A stretch of DNA of 64,000 nt from Acheta domesticus (Eukaryota; Arthropoda; Insecta; Orthoptera; Gryllidae), in contig JAHLJT010000631.1 in assembly GCA_031308135.1 (NCBI GenBank), positions 150,099,425 through 150,163,424 on the forward strand, in the 5' to 3' direction. Shown here piece after piece: positions 1-12,960 of this stretch. How positions within the stretch are numbered: the first letter of the stretch is position 1; each line of letters opens with the position of its first letter. The notes beneath the pieces were generated by a model. The model did not search any database and was not told where the DNA came from. It saw only the letters and a list, made by a program, of their open reading frames with translations. A program made the translations under genes and the position numbers.

Positions 1-1499
1 AAAAACAATACTTTGTAACTGAAAGTATATTCTGAGAGTATATTTAAAGTCCGGGTGTTTTAAAGGTAGGAAAATGTTTTTTTTAATTTTTTTAATTGCA
101 GCCTAACAATCGAACAAATCTGAAAAATATTCACAATAATTTGCGTTTTAAGAGGAACTATTGACATTCTTTCGAGCCTGTTTCAGGCTTGTAAGACACA
201 GTAAAAATATTTCTTGTTATTTTTTTAAATATTTTTGTGTTTGAATTTGAGCCTGAACAATATTGAAAAATGTTTTTCTGGTACTCCAAATTGTTTTCTT
301 ATGTATCATATTTTTTCAGTCTCATAAAATAGTGTTAAGATGATGAAAAAAATTTAAAAAACACGTTTTTGACTGTAGATGGGTGTGAGTGGTGGGTCGA
401 GGGCTAAGAAAACTTTTAAAAACATTATTTTTATGTTAGAATTGTAGTGTAACTACTCATATGTAATTTGATTGAGGAGAACGTTTTATCATCTTATCCG
501 GAGTACCCTTTCAAAACCTAGTATTGTTCAGACACTTATCGCACCATAATTAAACAGAACTCTGTCAACAAACAATTTCATTGGTACAAAAATAACTAAA
601 TCTCAGCTATATTTACTCTTATTTATTCATTTATATTATCAATTGCTCTTCATTCATCGTCATCTAATTTTAAGTTATATATAAGTTTTTAGATTGTATT
701 GTTTTGGATTTGAATCCACTAAACTAGTGAAAACCTTTCAATCTATTTCTGCGCTACCAGCATCCACTCGCTCATTCGCCTGCATCCAAGCCTGCTGGGC
801 AGAATAAGCTGCCCATGATAAGATACTTACATTTGAGCATCTCTTATACGCTTACAAGTTAATTAGAGATTATTTAAAACCTATTTGATAATCAGTATTT
901 TTTGTCTGTGTAGCAAGGTTGACGTTGTATTCGCAATGAATTATTATATTTTCTTTCAAACAACTCGGACACCTTAAATGACAATTGCCGAATTCAGTTT
1001 TCTCTCTTAAAAATACTATTTACATGAAATATGAAAGAAATTATGAAAAAAATTGAGTATCACAAAGTACGAATTTTTGTTTAAATTACCATATTTATGT
1101 ATTATCACCATACTCTTCTTTGGGCAACATTGCAGCAATGGATACTTGAGGTCAACATTGAACGGGGAAAAGATAAGATAAGTGTGTTTTATTTACTTTT
1201 GTGATTTACGTCGCATTGTTGAGATATGATTTAGTTGTAGGAAACGCAATTTTAATTGCAGAATTTGTGTTGATATTTGAAAATATTTGATTTTTGTACC
1301 TAATGTTCAACGTACCTAATATTCATAGTTGCGTAGTTACCAGTAAATAAAAAGGACGTACGATTTTCTTCTCCTATAAACGTTGCGATTAATTGATAAA
1401 TATTTTAATTTTTGGCTTGAAAACAACATCGCCTCCATCGTCCCTCACGGACAAGAACTTTTTTCCTCAACATTTAAACTTTTTCTTTAGCTAGTAACT

Positions 1500-1503
<4 letters not shown>
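1..1503. other. AT-rich non-coding sequence
   Basis: No ORF of interest, no recognisable repeat end and no RNA gene were seen. Composition is strongly AT-rich with poly-T runs, as in the rest of the non-repeat background. Confidence 0.6.

Positions 1504-1550
<47 letters not shown>
1504..1550. repeat. (CT)n microsatellite
   Basis: An uninterrupted CT dinucleotide tract of about 23 units sits inside T-rich sequence. On the + strand it is a pure polypyrimidine run. Confidence 0.97.
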
Positions 1551-1553
<3 letters not shown>

Positions 1554-1661
1554 CTTGAACCTTTAACTTTTTGTTATTTTATTTATTTTTTTAATATTTC
1601 TCTTTAATTGTTAACTGTTGTATTAGAAATTGTATTTGAAAAAGTCTGAATAAAAATATTT

Positions 1662-2137
1662 TATTTCAGTAGTATACCTTCCCGTTGCGGCTCTCACACG
1701 CAACCAATCTTTATAAATGAGGTCTCCAAAGAAAAAGAATTTCACGTACACGTCACGAATTGTACTTTGACTTTAAAAATATGAAGGATTTGTTTTAAGT
1801 CAAATGCAACCCGCAACACTTCTCCAAGTTTTCGTCAAATAACTCATAAACAAAGCGTTCTAGGGCCTTAAAAACTAAAATATTGGAGCCAAAGTCCTCA
1901 AAGAAATGTTTTTCACACCATAATCTACAAGATGAGACATTTCTCGACATTCAATTAACTTTTCGGTTCCGCGCTTCAATACTATCAAGAACACCTCAAT
2001 ATTTCAGCCCTTGCTGCTGGTAGCCATTTTTTGTGACGACATGCCTAGAACGCTTAGATTCCTCAATCTTATATTTACACTTTCTGTATACACCGTGGTT
2101 TGTGCAGTCTGACGAGGTTGCATAATCATTAATTCAA
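1662..2137 (+). repeat. Dispersed repeat R1, copy a
   Basis: This stretch matches 13,897-14,399 in the same orientation over nearly its whole length. Shared landmarks are TTTCAGTAGTATACCTT at the start, AACAAAGCGTT in the middle and GCATAATCATTAATTCAA at the end. A further shared block (AGAGTTCTCGCACGGGTACG) follows about 525 bp later here but only about 14 bp later in copy b, so one copy has an internal insertion or the other a deletion. No coding capacity is visible. Confidence 0.85.
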
Positions 2138-2871
2138 GATGTGCTCTCCAGCAACAACTATAAGTATTATTGTAATTGCTTGATACCTGTACGAATGTGT
2201 CTTATGCGTGTAATGAAACCATTCAATTAATGTTTTGCCGTGGTCTGTAAGTGCTAGGTACATAGTACTTACTCTCTCCACAACTAGGTGGAGAGATGTG
2301 GGTGTATGGTCAAGAGTGAAGACTGTTCGTGTTTTACCTTTACCAGTATTTTCGTTAACAGCAGTAATTCATTGAAATTTTCAAATCACACGTAACTTTC
2401 TCAAAAGTCAAAAGCTAATATTTTTGTGACTATTACAAAGGAAGTGTTGTGAATTGTTTTAAGAAAACTCTCCATAATACTGAATAAATATTAGCTGAAA
2501 ATTTCTTTTAAACGTCAATTGCATTGTTTTTTAATTTTATTTGATATTGTGTTAGTACATTGCAAGTTACCTTTATACGTTTTTAAACAAATAAACACGT
2601 TTCGTTAACAAATTTACCTCTTAGAATAGAAATAGAAGGGATGAGTGTGGGGTTTAACGTGAGAGAGTTCTCGCACGGGTACGCGGAGGTAATTGGGTAA
2701 AACTTGTGCTATGGCACAACACAAGGAACAATCTTTTTAAATTAGCTAAAGTAAATTATCTTATATAAATGAAAAACAAAAATCAAAATGCGCTAGCCTA
2801 CAATACAACGTGAATTAATTTAATACAGTAACTAAAGTTAAAATTATAGAAAAAATAGCGTATACGTGAAA
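2138..2871. other. Non-coding interval, partly repeat R1
   Basis: The block at 2664-2684 is shared with 14,413-14,433, so this interval may be the internal part of repeat R1. The 2440-2633 part also resembles 3655-3830 (both end near ACAAATAAACA). No gene is visible. Confidence 0.5.
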
Positions 2872-3085
2872 TTTTATTTCTTGGCGTGTGGGGACTTGTC
2901 TTCACGATGAAATGTCTCACGGTATATCGCGTCGTTCTCGGTCGTGCCGCTAGGAGTCGCATCATCGTGACTGTATGAAGCAGTGCTGGCGGTCATTGAT
3001 ATTCTAACGGCATGACGAAGAAAGATACGAAATACCGTGTGATATTCCATAGTGAAGACAAGCCCCCACAAACCAAGAAATAAAA
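2872..3085. mobile_element. Fold-back MITE with long inverted repeats
   Basis: The two ends are inverted copies of each other for about 50 bp. The left end begins TTTTATTTCTTGG and continues GTGGGG-CTTGTCTTCAC; the right end is the reverse complement of the same with a few changes. The middle is GC-richer and carries no convincing ORF. Length (about 214 bp) and structure fit a non-autonomous DNA transposon. No clear target-site duplication is visible, so the superfamily is unknown. Confidence 0.75.
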
Positions 3086-3837
3086 ACCCAAGTGTACGTC
3101 ACTCGACAACTATCAACGATCGCAGCCCAAACGCACGATTTAAATATTGGCGGTATCTGGAAGTATGTACATCAACGCCCAGCTGCAAACTCATGTCGTA
3201 AATAATACACTGTTTGATATTAAACTCAAGGTGTTGGTTCGTTAAGGTATTTAATAGACAAACATCTTTGAAGCAACATTTTCATGTATCGAAATGAAGT
3301 CTAAGCCTACCAAATTGTTTCTAATGGCAACACATGGTATTTAGTATTCAAAGGTGAAAATATTATTGTGATTATTCTTTTGGCTCGGAATTGCTTTTCT
3401 TGAGATACATTAGAACGCAAAAAAATAATCCAATACTTTGTAGTATAGAAATAATTTTTAAATTTTCGCAACCCAGCAATCAGGCACCCTGCTTCCCTAA
3501 AACCTATGTTCCACATAACAAATCAAGGAAATTTAAATAATATTACAAAGGGTAGGGTTGTACTTGCCCGGTCCGGTATTTGAGCACTACTTTATTTGGC
3601 CTTCTCAAAGGAAGCAAAAAGCAAAATCTCGAGAAAGATTAAATAATTTCTTCCAACGTTGTTTTTAAAGGAGGATGAGTTTTTCCAAGTACATCTCTAT
3701 ATACTGCTGAATAAACCTTTATTAAAAATTTGTTTCGAACATAAATTGTATTATTATTTTTGTTTGATGTTCTGTAAGTTCATAAGAAGTTACATTTATA
3801 CATTTTAAAACAAATAAACATGTCATGTCAACAACGG
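3086..3837. other. Non-coding interval
   Basis: AT-rich with no gene. The right part (3655-3830) resembles 2440-2633 and may be another diverged dispersed repeat into which the retrotransposon at 3838 inserted. Confidence 0.5.
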
Positions 3838-6745
3838 TCCTTCTTAAAAGCATAGATGGACGACAGCAAAACAGAGTAAACACCCCCTATACTCCCCTGG
3901 ACAAAGATAATTATTAAACGGATAGTCGACACTGCGCGAAATATCACTCTTTGCTGAGGCATGTTCGAAATCAACACACCCCACTAAAGTTTAGCGAAAC
4001 ATATTCAATATTTAACAATTTTACCAAATCAAAAATGACACCCGCTGGCTAATGGTAGTTGTGACGCTAAAAGAGAAAATTCAAGCATGGGCTCAACGAA
4101 TTAGACATTACAAACGTAAAATCGATTTCCTTGTGAAGAATCAGTTGTTTGAAACAAACGCTAAGAGATTCTATCGCAATCTGAATCAGAAACCGAATGA
4201 CAATGCTGTCACTTCTTCAAAAGATGATGTCGAGGCATTTTGGGCAGCAATCTGGGAAAACAGCAGATCCTACAACAAAGACGCTTCTTGGATTTCATCT
4301 GAAGTTGATGCTGCCAATGAAAACAGTGGAAGATGTTCACGAATTCTCGAAAGAGGACCTCTTCCAAGCAAAATGTCAAACTGGATTTCACTCAGGACTG
4401 ATATGATCCAAATGTATTAGATTAATAAATTAACAGCAATAAATTTTCATCTAGAACAAGTTGTTAATAAAATTTTAGAAAACCCAAAGAAACTCCCGGA
4501 ATGGCTCGCAAGCGTCATCACGTATCTGCTACCCAAAGCGGGAGAGAGCTCTCTGGCGAAGAACTAAAGGCCAATCAATTGTCTGCCACTATTGTACAAA
4601 GTTATAACTGAGGTCATGGAAGACAATATGTATAAACACCTAGAGAAGAATCATGTGATACCAGTTGAACAAAAGTATATCGTAAAGGTTCTTATGGCTG
4701 CACGAAAATTTACTATTGAATAATGTAATCTTGAATGATGTAGAGAAACGAAGACGTAATTTGATCATGGCTTCGATTGACTAACAAAAGGCCTTTGATA
4801 GTGCACCATACGACCATACACACCATACATACATACCTGGAGATCTATCGATTTCTTCCTAGACTTATTGAGTTTTGTAAGGCTAGTACAAAGTCGTGGA
4901 GTAGCAGGTTACTAATATTGAGCGGAAGGGAAGCAGTAGAAATCAGAAGTATTCAGATTAACAGGGGTATTTTTCAAGGAGATTCAGTATCCCCTCTGCT
5001 GTTTTGCATTAGTCTCAACGCACTTTCTAGAGAGTTGTCGCACGCTGACATTGGTTAAACTCTCCATAGTGATGAAAGACCAGTATCACATTTGTTTTAC
5101 ATGGATGATCTTAACGTGTTTATTAAGAATGAAGCGATTCTCTTCCAAATTCTGTCCATCTTGAATGACTTTAGCAATGACGTCTGCATGAAGATTGGTC
5201 TTGACAAGTGTGCAAGAATTAATCTAAAAAGAGGTAAACTGACTTCGTCAGAGATCATTGAAACTGATATGACACCGCGATTCAAGATTTTGATTCACGA
5301 AAACTTACAAATATCTGGGCATTGACGAATGTGAGACGACACAAGGAAAGAGATGTAAGTATGCAAGTATGTAAGTAAGCAAGGAGTATTACAGAAGAGT
5401 GAGACTTGTCCTGCAGTCGGCTCTGAACTCCAGCAATAAAATGTTTGCAATTGGTAGTTTGGCGGTCCCCGTAGTCGAGTACAGTTTCGGGGTAGTGGAC
5501 TGGACTGAGCAAGATCCAAATGCGCAAGATTCCAACTGAGCATCATCGATTGAAAAAACAGGAAACTGCTAACAATGCATCATGTCGCCCACACTCGAGC
5601 TGATGTACACAGGCTTTGTCTCACATAAGGAAGGAGGAAGAGGCCTCGGACAAATTCAAGCTTCCTGGACCAATGCAATAGTTGGAATGGGAAAGTATGT
5701 AGTCCGTCATCATGATGACCTTCTAATGAGGCATGTCATGAAAGCTGACCGAAGAATGGGAAACATTGTTAGAGTAGCAAGAAGCATTGAAAAGAAAACT
5801 ATGCAAGACAAGCTGAGTGTCCCAGACACTGAATTTCTGATGCTACTAAACAAGAAATGTGAGACACAAAAAATGTTAAAGAATTCGTGGAGAGAGAACC
5901 CACTCCATGGACAATATCTAAAAAGAATGGAGAAGGTGCAGATCAATAAATATCAATCATTTATGTGGCTTAAAAGGGAAAGAATGAAGCCAGAATCGTA
6001 AGCAGTTCTAATGGCTGCTCATGATCAGAGGTTGAGATCACGACATTATGATAAAGCGTTTTCTCATTTTCTTTTAAGATGACAAATGCCGAATACATAG
6101 AAACCATTGGCCATCAGCTTGTGGAATCCTAGCAGAAACCGAGTAGTTGACAAGACACGAAAGAATGTGCAGTTACCTCCACTGGCATATCTGCACCGCC
6201 CTCGAATTTCCAAACACATGCCCAAAGTGGTACGAACACTCACCAAAACTGATGAAATCTGTTGGACTCTTTACAATATTGGACGACCAACAAATTCAAA
6301 TGGATCGCACGATAGCAGCAAACAAAGCGGATATTGTTATCCGGGATTTGGAGAAAAAATTGTGTCTACTTGTACGTATATGTTGCTTTGCCCTGTGATG
6401 AAAGTGTCGTAACCAACGAGGCAAAGAAATGTCTTAAATACGAGAGTTTGGAAATCGAGATGAATGAATGTGGGGCGTAAAAGCAGAGGTCGTCTCGATA
6501 GTCATCGGAGCTCTGGAAATTGTTCCGCAAAATTTGTGTAAGAACGGCAAAATGTTTGTAAGATCTAAATTTCCAGGTCATTGAAAAGACTGGGAAGTGC
6601 AAAAAAATGTCTTTATTTGTAACAGATCATATTTTGCGCAAAGTTTTGTAGAAGCACTGACAGTCCCTAGATCTGCTGGTTGCAACCTGGTGTAAATTTT
6701 GTATTCAGCCGACTCATAACATCTTTAGTCGAGATATAGAGGAAT
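3838..6745 (+). pseudogene. R4/Dong-like LINE, copy 4, 5'-truncated and decayed
   Basis: This is a degenerate + strand relative of the full-length element at 38.16-42.33 kb. Fragments in order: the linker before RT (IQAWAQRIRHYKRKIDFL, about 4080), RT fingers (ITYLLPK-like region, 4510), RT motif B (NRGIFQGDSVSPLLF, 4970) and C (FYMDDLNVF, 5095), the thumb region (GGRGLGQIQASW, 5635), and remnants of the C-terminal endonuclease region (ANKADIVIRDLEKK, 6325). Many stops and frameshifts separate the pieces, so it cannot be functional. The 5' truncation and preserved 3' end (ACTCATAACATCTTTAGTCG, then an AATAAT-like tail) are typical of target-primed reverse transcription. It is the most diverged of the four copies. 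Confidence 0.9.
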
Positions 6746-7637
6746 AATTATCAAAAAATGTAAACATTTGAACCATCTCCTATTTTTGTCGCACCTATCA
6801 TTCGGAGCGATTAAAATGAGAACGAAATCTTTCATTACTTTTTCTGTGATGCCTTCTTTAAATTAATGTATTATAATGTAATATTGCTAATTGTAGCTAC
6901 TGGAAACAGTCTGTACTTGTTGGTATTCTCTGTATTTTATTTTGTGCTTGGATTTTTTATGACTAATATTCAGCGAGAATGACTCCTATCATGTAAAACA
7001 GTGTTCAAAATTGTATAAGAACACCTGCAAATTAGATTACAGTACGGAAAAGTCCCATCAGGGAAGTACGTGAATGAAGCTACGACAATTCCAAGAAAGT
7101 TTCAATGATGAATCGTCAATTGAAAAATTCACATTAACTTAATCGTATATATGTATGCGCTTTCCAAACTGATTTTAGTGCTCATAAGTACTTGTAGTGA
7201 TTGTTAAATTATTGAAGTTGTTGAAAAATTCTTTTTTTCTTGTACGTATATATTCTACTATGTGAGTATTAAATATTTTTAAAATAGAAATATTAACATG
7301 TAGGCAAATAAGATTGAAGTTAAAGATAGAAGTTTCGTTTTTAATTGTAAAAATTATATTATTTTCAATAAAAATATAAATGGTGTTAATATCGTTCTAG
7401 TTCTAATTGGAAATGGGCGTTTTATTTTCAATTCGCTAATAACTATATCTTGTCGTTCGTGAAGGTATAATCATGCGTAGGGAGCAGATTTTGATGACCT
7501 AAAGCATCGTCCAAAAAATCAATAAAATGCTCGTAAAATGTTATAAGAATGCCTTAAAAGCAGAGAAAATGACATAAAAAATATATCAAAACCAGTTCGC
7601 ATGAACAAATCAAGCTCTTGGATACGTTGCTGATGTA
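6746..7637. other. Non-coding interval
   Basis: AT-rich sequence downstream of the LINE tail with no ORF, SINE or TIR recognised. Confidence 0.5.
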
Positions 7638-8503
7638 TAGAGACCGGATTTTTATGTAATTACATATTTTTTCTTTGCACTTAGCGCTCTCAAAATTTGA
7701 ATTTTGACGAATTGTCGCCATCCTAACACAACAACAGATTTTTTATGTTACATATTTTTATATATTTGGTATAATATTACATATTTTACATATTTCGCTG
7801 TTTTATAAACAAAGTTCTTTTTATTTCATCAATTTTCTCACATATTTTATGAAAAGAAGTATTTTGAAAAAAATCAGCATTTTTTCTACATTATTACTGC
7901 GTGCTACTGCGTACTCTACTCGTGGTACGGTTCGTGAAGACACGGATATTCTCACAGTCCGACGCGCCCGCTCCAGTTATATCAGAGGCGGGAAGTGCGC
8001 GTCAGCGACAGATTATTCTCACCTTTAGGCGTGAAAAGGATCATGGACGCCACGTTTCGTAACCTTTGACCTTAATTGCCAAGAAACTTTCATGATCGCC
8101 GTCGTGTAACACCTCGATGAGAATATTCCATGCTGCAGTGATTGCTGGTCGTAGATTTCTCGTTTGTCTAGGGCTTCGGTTGCGTCTAGGCTGGCTGCTA
8201 AACTACATTCCTGGATAACAATTTGTGAAGGTTTTACTACTGTTGGGAAAGTTGTATGGTGCAAGTGTGCATCAACGTGTGCTTTCAAAATGATTTTTTA
8301 AAACGTTTGCATTGTTTCCAAAATTTGTACAGGAATTTTTTAATAAATGTAAGTTCGTATTATGTACATGAGTTTTATAATTAGAGTATTTTAATATTAC
8401 ATATTATATCCGTTTTTACATATTTATTTCATATTTGTGCTGTTTTCATTATCTATTTATGTACATATTTTGACATTTCATACTACATATTTTTCGGTCT
8501 CTA
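7638..8503. mobile_element. Candidate non-autonomous TIR element
   Basis: Both ends carry the inverted 9-mer TAGAGACCG followed by similar ATGTARTWA-type sequence, and the subterminal regions are rich in ACATATTTT. The centre (7930-8290) is GC-richer. Its minus-strand ORF at 8025-8288 could be a shred of a transposase N-terminus, but I cannot assign it. No exact target duplication is seen. A hAT-type origin is a guess. Confidence 0.45.
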
Positions 8504-9649
8504 GTCATCAGATGGTGGCCATCCGAATCCTACCCATGAATTTGGTAAAGTTTGCTTGACTTTACCAAAAATCCAGAAACTTGCAGCTACCCAACTTGCC
8601 GACAAGAATTGTGTATTCCGACGGAACCTTATTAAATTACTCTTTCTTTTTGGAGGGGCAAAGCAGCACATGGAAGGCCACATCCTCTTTAATTTTCGAG
8701 AACGAGCTGCAGGCGCCATTCTATTCGCTTCTTATTTTTAGCGAATATCAAAGGTATCCATGAGTGCTTTGGAAATTGTCGATATATCCCCAACTACCGA
8801 AGCGAGGAGAGGTTTAACTGAGAATTTCCAAAGCACGAGTGGTATTTAATAGGACAATTCCACAAGTGAAATAATGTTCAACAGAGTTTCAAAATGCGTG
8901 AAATATTGAAAGTAATTGAAAAAATTTTAAAATCGAAGAGGTTATGTTATAGTACATTCACGGTTTATTGGACGTCGACATAGCGATCAATGTATAGCTC
9001 CCCCTAAGATAGATGAGTCATAGTTTATGATTGGCCAGTTTGGAGAAACAGAGAGAAAAATCGGATAGAAAATGCGATAAACTTTTTGAGATACACCGCC
9101 CTAATTGGGGTATTTTGTATGTATAGTTAAACACTACTGGTTTTAATTTCACGAGTGGAATAGTCGTATTTAACTTGCAACGTAGCATGTGTCATTGGAA
9201 TTTTCTTTATACCTGTTTGCTTGCACATGTTGTTTTCAGATTTTGTACATTCGATGTAACTTGAAAAATCTGGCATGAATAAAGCACATGCCCCTTCTAG
9301 GCTAATGCCTTCGGTGGATCGATGAGCCCTTGAACAATCAGGGGCCGTGGTTGCGCGTCCTGCGGCCACGGCCTCCTGCATGTGCAGCGGGCCTCGTCGG
9401 TGCGAGGTGTGCATTCGCAGAGAAGACGCATAATTGAATTGTAATGAGTTTTACAAAAAATGGCGACTGAGATGTGTTAATTCGGACAGAAATTGCAGTA
9501 AAAATAGTATTACGTAACTGTTATTATGAGAGCGAGAAATTATGTGTGGTTTTAACGCCACTAGTTAAATATAAAGCCAAATATCTTGTATAGTGAACCG
9601 TATTGTTTCGCAAGGTTTCCTGGAATGTGAACTTGGCAAGTACAATAAT
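8504..9649. other. Non-coding interval upstream of the CpG-rich region
   Basis: No confident feature. A modest GC-rich patch lies at 9300-9410 and gives an open minus-strand frame without recognisable protein character. It may belong to the promoter-proximal region of the putative gene downstream. Confidence 0.4.
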
Positions 9650-9867
9650 GGAGTAATAGCGCGCGTTGCGTCGGCCCGTCGTGCCCCAACAGAATCAATG
9701 CCTCGGTGTCGGCCGGCGCGGCGTTCGCTTTCGGCCGTGAGGGGGGGGGAGGGGGGCGGGGGCGAGGCCGGGCCGACGCGCGGCGGAGGCGCCCGAAGCG
9801 CGCCGAGCGGCGGGCGCCGGCCACGCGGCCCCGCGCCGCCTCACTCGTGCGCCGGGTTGCTCGGGCT

Positions 9868-9917
<50 letters not shown>

Positions 9918-9970
9918 CTCCGCGATCAACTCGCTCGCCGCCCGCGCACGCTCTCTCTGTCTGCACGTTG
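9650..9970 (+). promoter_or_regulatory. CpG-dense island, candidate promoter/5' UTR
   Basis: In an AT-rich window this stretch is extremely GC- and CpG-rich. It contains a G-rich run at 9738-9770 able to form a G-quadruplex and a (GCC)n tract. Together with the second GC-rich block at 10,620-10,968 it brackets a likely transcription start of the + strand gene whose first coding exon ends at 10,968. Long ORFs here in several frames (polyAla, polyPro) are by-products of the triplet repeat. No TATA box is evident. Confidence 0.5.
9868..9916. repeat. (GCC)n trinucleotide repeat
   Basis: About 16 uninterrupted GCC units. Depending on frame this reads polyAla, polyPro or polyArg-type protein, but its position upstream of the likely ATG suggests untranslated sequence. 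Confidence 0.97.
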
Positions 9971-10764
9971 TAGCTCCTACACATTTAGCCACCACCGTAC
10001 ACATACTCTGTTTTGGTAGCACACTTTTTCCGACGCTCGCTGTTTTTCTGCCTGTTTTTTTATTCGTCTTCGTGGACCACTAGATGTAGTTGATTAGTGA
10101 GTATTTTTGTATTACATTAAGAGTTAAGCGGTAGGTTGTGATGTAGAAGAGTAGGAAAGACAGTTTAAATCGTGTGTAAAAATTCCGTGTGCGTAGTGTA
10201 GTTACTGAGTGTCATTGTTGCTGCAGTAGTCTGTTTTTTTATATTAAGCTTTGGAGATATTTATTCACAATATTAATTACCGCATTCATATTAAAGGTAG
10301 AATATTACTCCTAGTAAATGGGTAGATATTCCTTAATTCTCTGTGTTCGTTGTTTAGTGATGAATTAGTGAAAAATCTATATATTATTAACTCAGACATA
10401 AATAGAATTTAGTAGATAGGTGGTAAAGATAGCATTATATCTTTGGTGTTAGAATAATATTTATCAATAGCTGCTTAGGCTTTAAAACGCACTTCGTGTC
10501 TTCGCACTTTGAAGTTAACGCACACATAACAATATTCCACACCAACACTACCACGAAAAAATTCATCCATAGAATCTTCATAAATATTCATTTTCACAAT
10601 CATCCGAATCGAGGACCAATTCGACTCGTGGCCATGCAGTCTGCCGTGTTCGCTCGCCTGGCCGGCGCCTGCCTCGCTGCGCAGCGCCCGGCCGTCGCCC
10701 AGTGAGGAGTGAAGCGCCCCGAAGGTCCAGCCCATCCCGAGGCTCAACGCTCCTGAGCGACACG

Positions 10765-10968
10765 ATGCTCCACGAGGGTAACAGCGCACCGCAGGCCCAG
10801 CCGCCCGCCCCCGCCCCCGCCCCCGCCCCCGCTCCCGGCCCCCCTCCCGCCCCCGCCCCCGCCCCCGCCGCGCCACACCAGCAGCAGCAGCAGCAGCAAC
10901 AGGCCATGGACGTCGCGCCGGTGTACCCAGTCATGGTGCCTGCAGGCGTCAGCATCGCCTCCTCCTAT
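10765..10968 (+). CDS. First coding exon of an unrecognised host gene
   Basis: The frame from ATG at 10,765 encodes 68 residues: a short leader (MLHEGNSAPQAQ), a Pro/Ala repeat (PAPAPAPAP type), seven consecutive Gln, then a unique tail (MDVAPVYPVMVPAG). It ends at a consensus donor, TAT|GTAAGT, in phase 0. Past the donor the frame runs into intron-like sequence and stops at 11,035. The GC-rich context matches a CpG-island first exon. No acceptor or second exon is recognisable in the remaining 53 kb, so the intron may extend beyond the window. An upstream in-frame non-ATG extension exists and cannot be excluded. Low-complexity N-termini of this kind are common in RNA-binding proteins and transcription factors, but I do not recognise the protein and assign no function. 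Confidence 0.55.
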
Positions 10969-12330
10969 GTAAGTGAGCCTCTCCACTCGTGCCGTCAATC
11001 CCTCAAGACAGTCTTCTTCTGGATGGGTGTGGTTTAGTTGATCTTAGTTGTGTGTTTGGAAATACAAAAATATAAACAATAAAAATAAGCAAGTGAAGGT
11101 TGAGCAATGTTTAGGTGGCAAAAGTGATAATTTTAACCCCTCAGAGTTTTGGAGGTAGAATGTTTGGTTTGGAGTGTGAAAAGTTTATGTTCCAAGTGCA
11201 TTTTATGGTTAATAAATGTGTAATGTGTTTTGTGTCTAACTCAAGAAAGTGCTTCCGATTTCCAGGATTATGTGTATCTTGAAAGTGGTTGAACGTGCTT
11301 TGGCAGACAGAAATATTTATTCTTTTTAATATTCTTAAGGAAATCATTGGTTTGTATACGACGTTATTTTTTCATCATTTCTGTAATGTACTTTTGGAGT
11401 TCGATTTTCGATTGTCTCATTGAATAATGAGATTCATTATTAATCCATTTTTATGAATATATCTTATTTTCAGTGTTATTTATGGCAAGCTGTTACACTT
11501 CAGTTAAACTAAAACTTCTTTAAGATATGTCTGAAAATATTTCATAAGAATTCAAAATTAGTAAAGAAACCAAAGAAACAAAATAAATAATAAACATAAT
11601 GTTTTTCACAGTATATTAATTCCTGAGAAATGAAGCGGAATTTACCATTGAATATAACAATAGTCTTGTGAATAGTAGTATGTGAAAAGCTCAGTATATT
11701 GAAACTTTGACTTCCTTATTCATGTATTTCCTGTAATTTTGTTTCTTTGAAACCAATTCATTCAGTATCGACTACATATTACTAGCGACTAAAATATACA
11801 AGTTCATTTGGATTATTAAGATAGACTATAATCGGAATTCATAATAAGCATTACAAGTTACAAAGCATACTAAATCAATTTTGAAGACCTAACCTCCAGG
11901 TAGTTCTTGATATTCTGAAATTAAATAGTAGCCAGTATCTGATTTATAACACCAGCTCTGAGAAATAAGCTTTTCCTTTTAAAGTAAACATTATTGATAT
12001 TAGTGAAAATAAAAATAATTCATGAATAGATGCTCCAACATAACAAAGAAAATAACTAATTTGCTTCTTCATGACGGTCGTTGATCGATTTGTGGACTTG
12101 TAAGTCCTATGTGGAAGTGATATTTAAGAAAATTAATAAAATTTTAATTTTAGTTGAAAATCGAATACAATGATGAGCGTGCACGCACATAGACTAAAGA
12201 TAGGGTTCTGATCCAGCCAAGAGCCGGTTACCCTTTACATCCCGATGGGGCGCACATTCAACACACTTGCGGGCAGCCCTCATCTGGGGTAGAACGCGAG
12301 GCCCTCTGCAACAACACACAGGAGAGACAC
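10969..12330. other. Putative first intron, non-repetitive part
   Basis: It begins with the donor GTAAGTGAG and is AT-rich, with no further coding signal. No acceptor with a convincing exon was found. Confidence 0.4.
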
Positions 12331-12460
12331 AAGGGACAAACAAGTAGGCCCAAGGTGGGACTGGTACACGGTGGGACTGGATCTTTCGGACCGAAGCGCT
12401 GAGTCGGTACGCTCTCCGTCACCTGGGCCATCCACGCCCGCGGCTTTAAAGTTAACCATG
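12330..12460 (-). repeat. Decayed tRNA-related SINE
   Basis: Read on the minus strand, the block has an A-box-like TGGCCCAGGTGACGGAGAGC about 12,430 and, some 70 bp downstream, a B-box-like segment in which CCAGTCCCACC is partly duplicated. This spacing and sequence suggest a degenerate pol III promoter. The open minus-strand reading frame spanning it does not resemble a protein. Confidence 0.4.
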
Positions 12461-12599
12461 ATATTCTTCTGACCCATTGTTTTTGGGTTGCTTCGGCACT
12501 AGCAGGAGCACTAACAGCAAATTGAATATAAACATTGTAAAATTTCAATACAAATGCAAGATGCAGGATTTCACGTGGGGAGAGGTCAATAAAATGTAT

Positions 12600-12960
12600 A
12601 AAGATGTCAACCGAAGCGAGAAATGAAGGGCCAATTGATGACAGAGAGGCCGAATGCTGAGGCTTCGATCTGCAGGGGCTGCGTTGGGCTGGTGCCTGCC
12701 CCAACAACCTTGGACGCTGTGCGACACGGCGCGGCGCGGCGCGGCGTGGACCAGACAGGGGGGGGTGCCATGCCCTGCCCTGCGATGCTCCGCGCCGTGC
12801 CGAGCGAGGGGTGGGGGACGTTGGCTCCGTGCCAAAGGCATGGGCGCAGCCAGCCGACGCCATGTGCGCGCGGGACCATGAACAGGGGACGACGTGGAGC
12901 GTGCACAGGCGGACAGAGGACACGTTTTCACATGAATGCCTGATGCAACATGCACGAAAT
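12600..12960. other. GC-rich island of unknown nature
   Basis: A GC-rich patch with GGCGCGGCGCGG-type repeats and open frames in several phases on both strands, none with recognisable protein features. It could be a transposed GC-rich fragment or an alternative first-exon region. I see no splice donor that would support the latter. Confidence 0.35.

Noticed and set aside
9561..10083. Long open frames (125-153 codons) on both strands across the GCC repeat
   Set aside because: They are produced by the triplet repeat and high GC. They overlap in several frames, have no domain, and lie upstream of the better-supported exon start.
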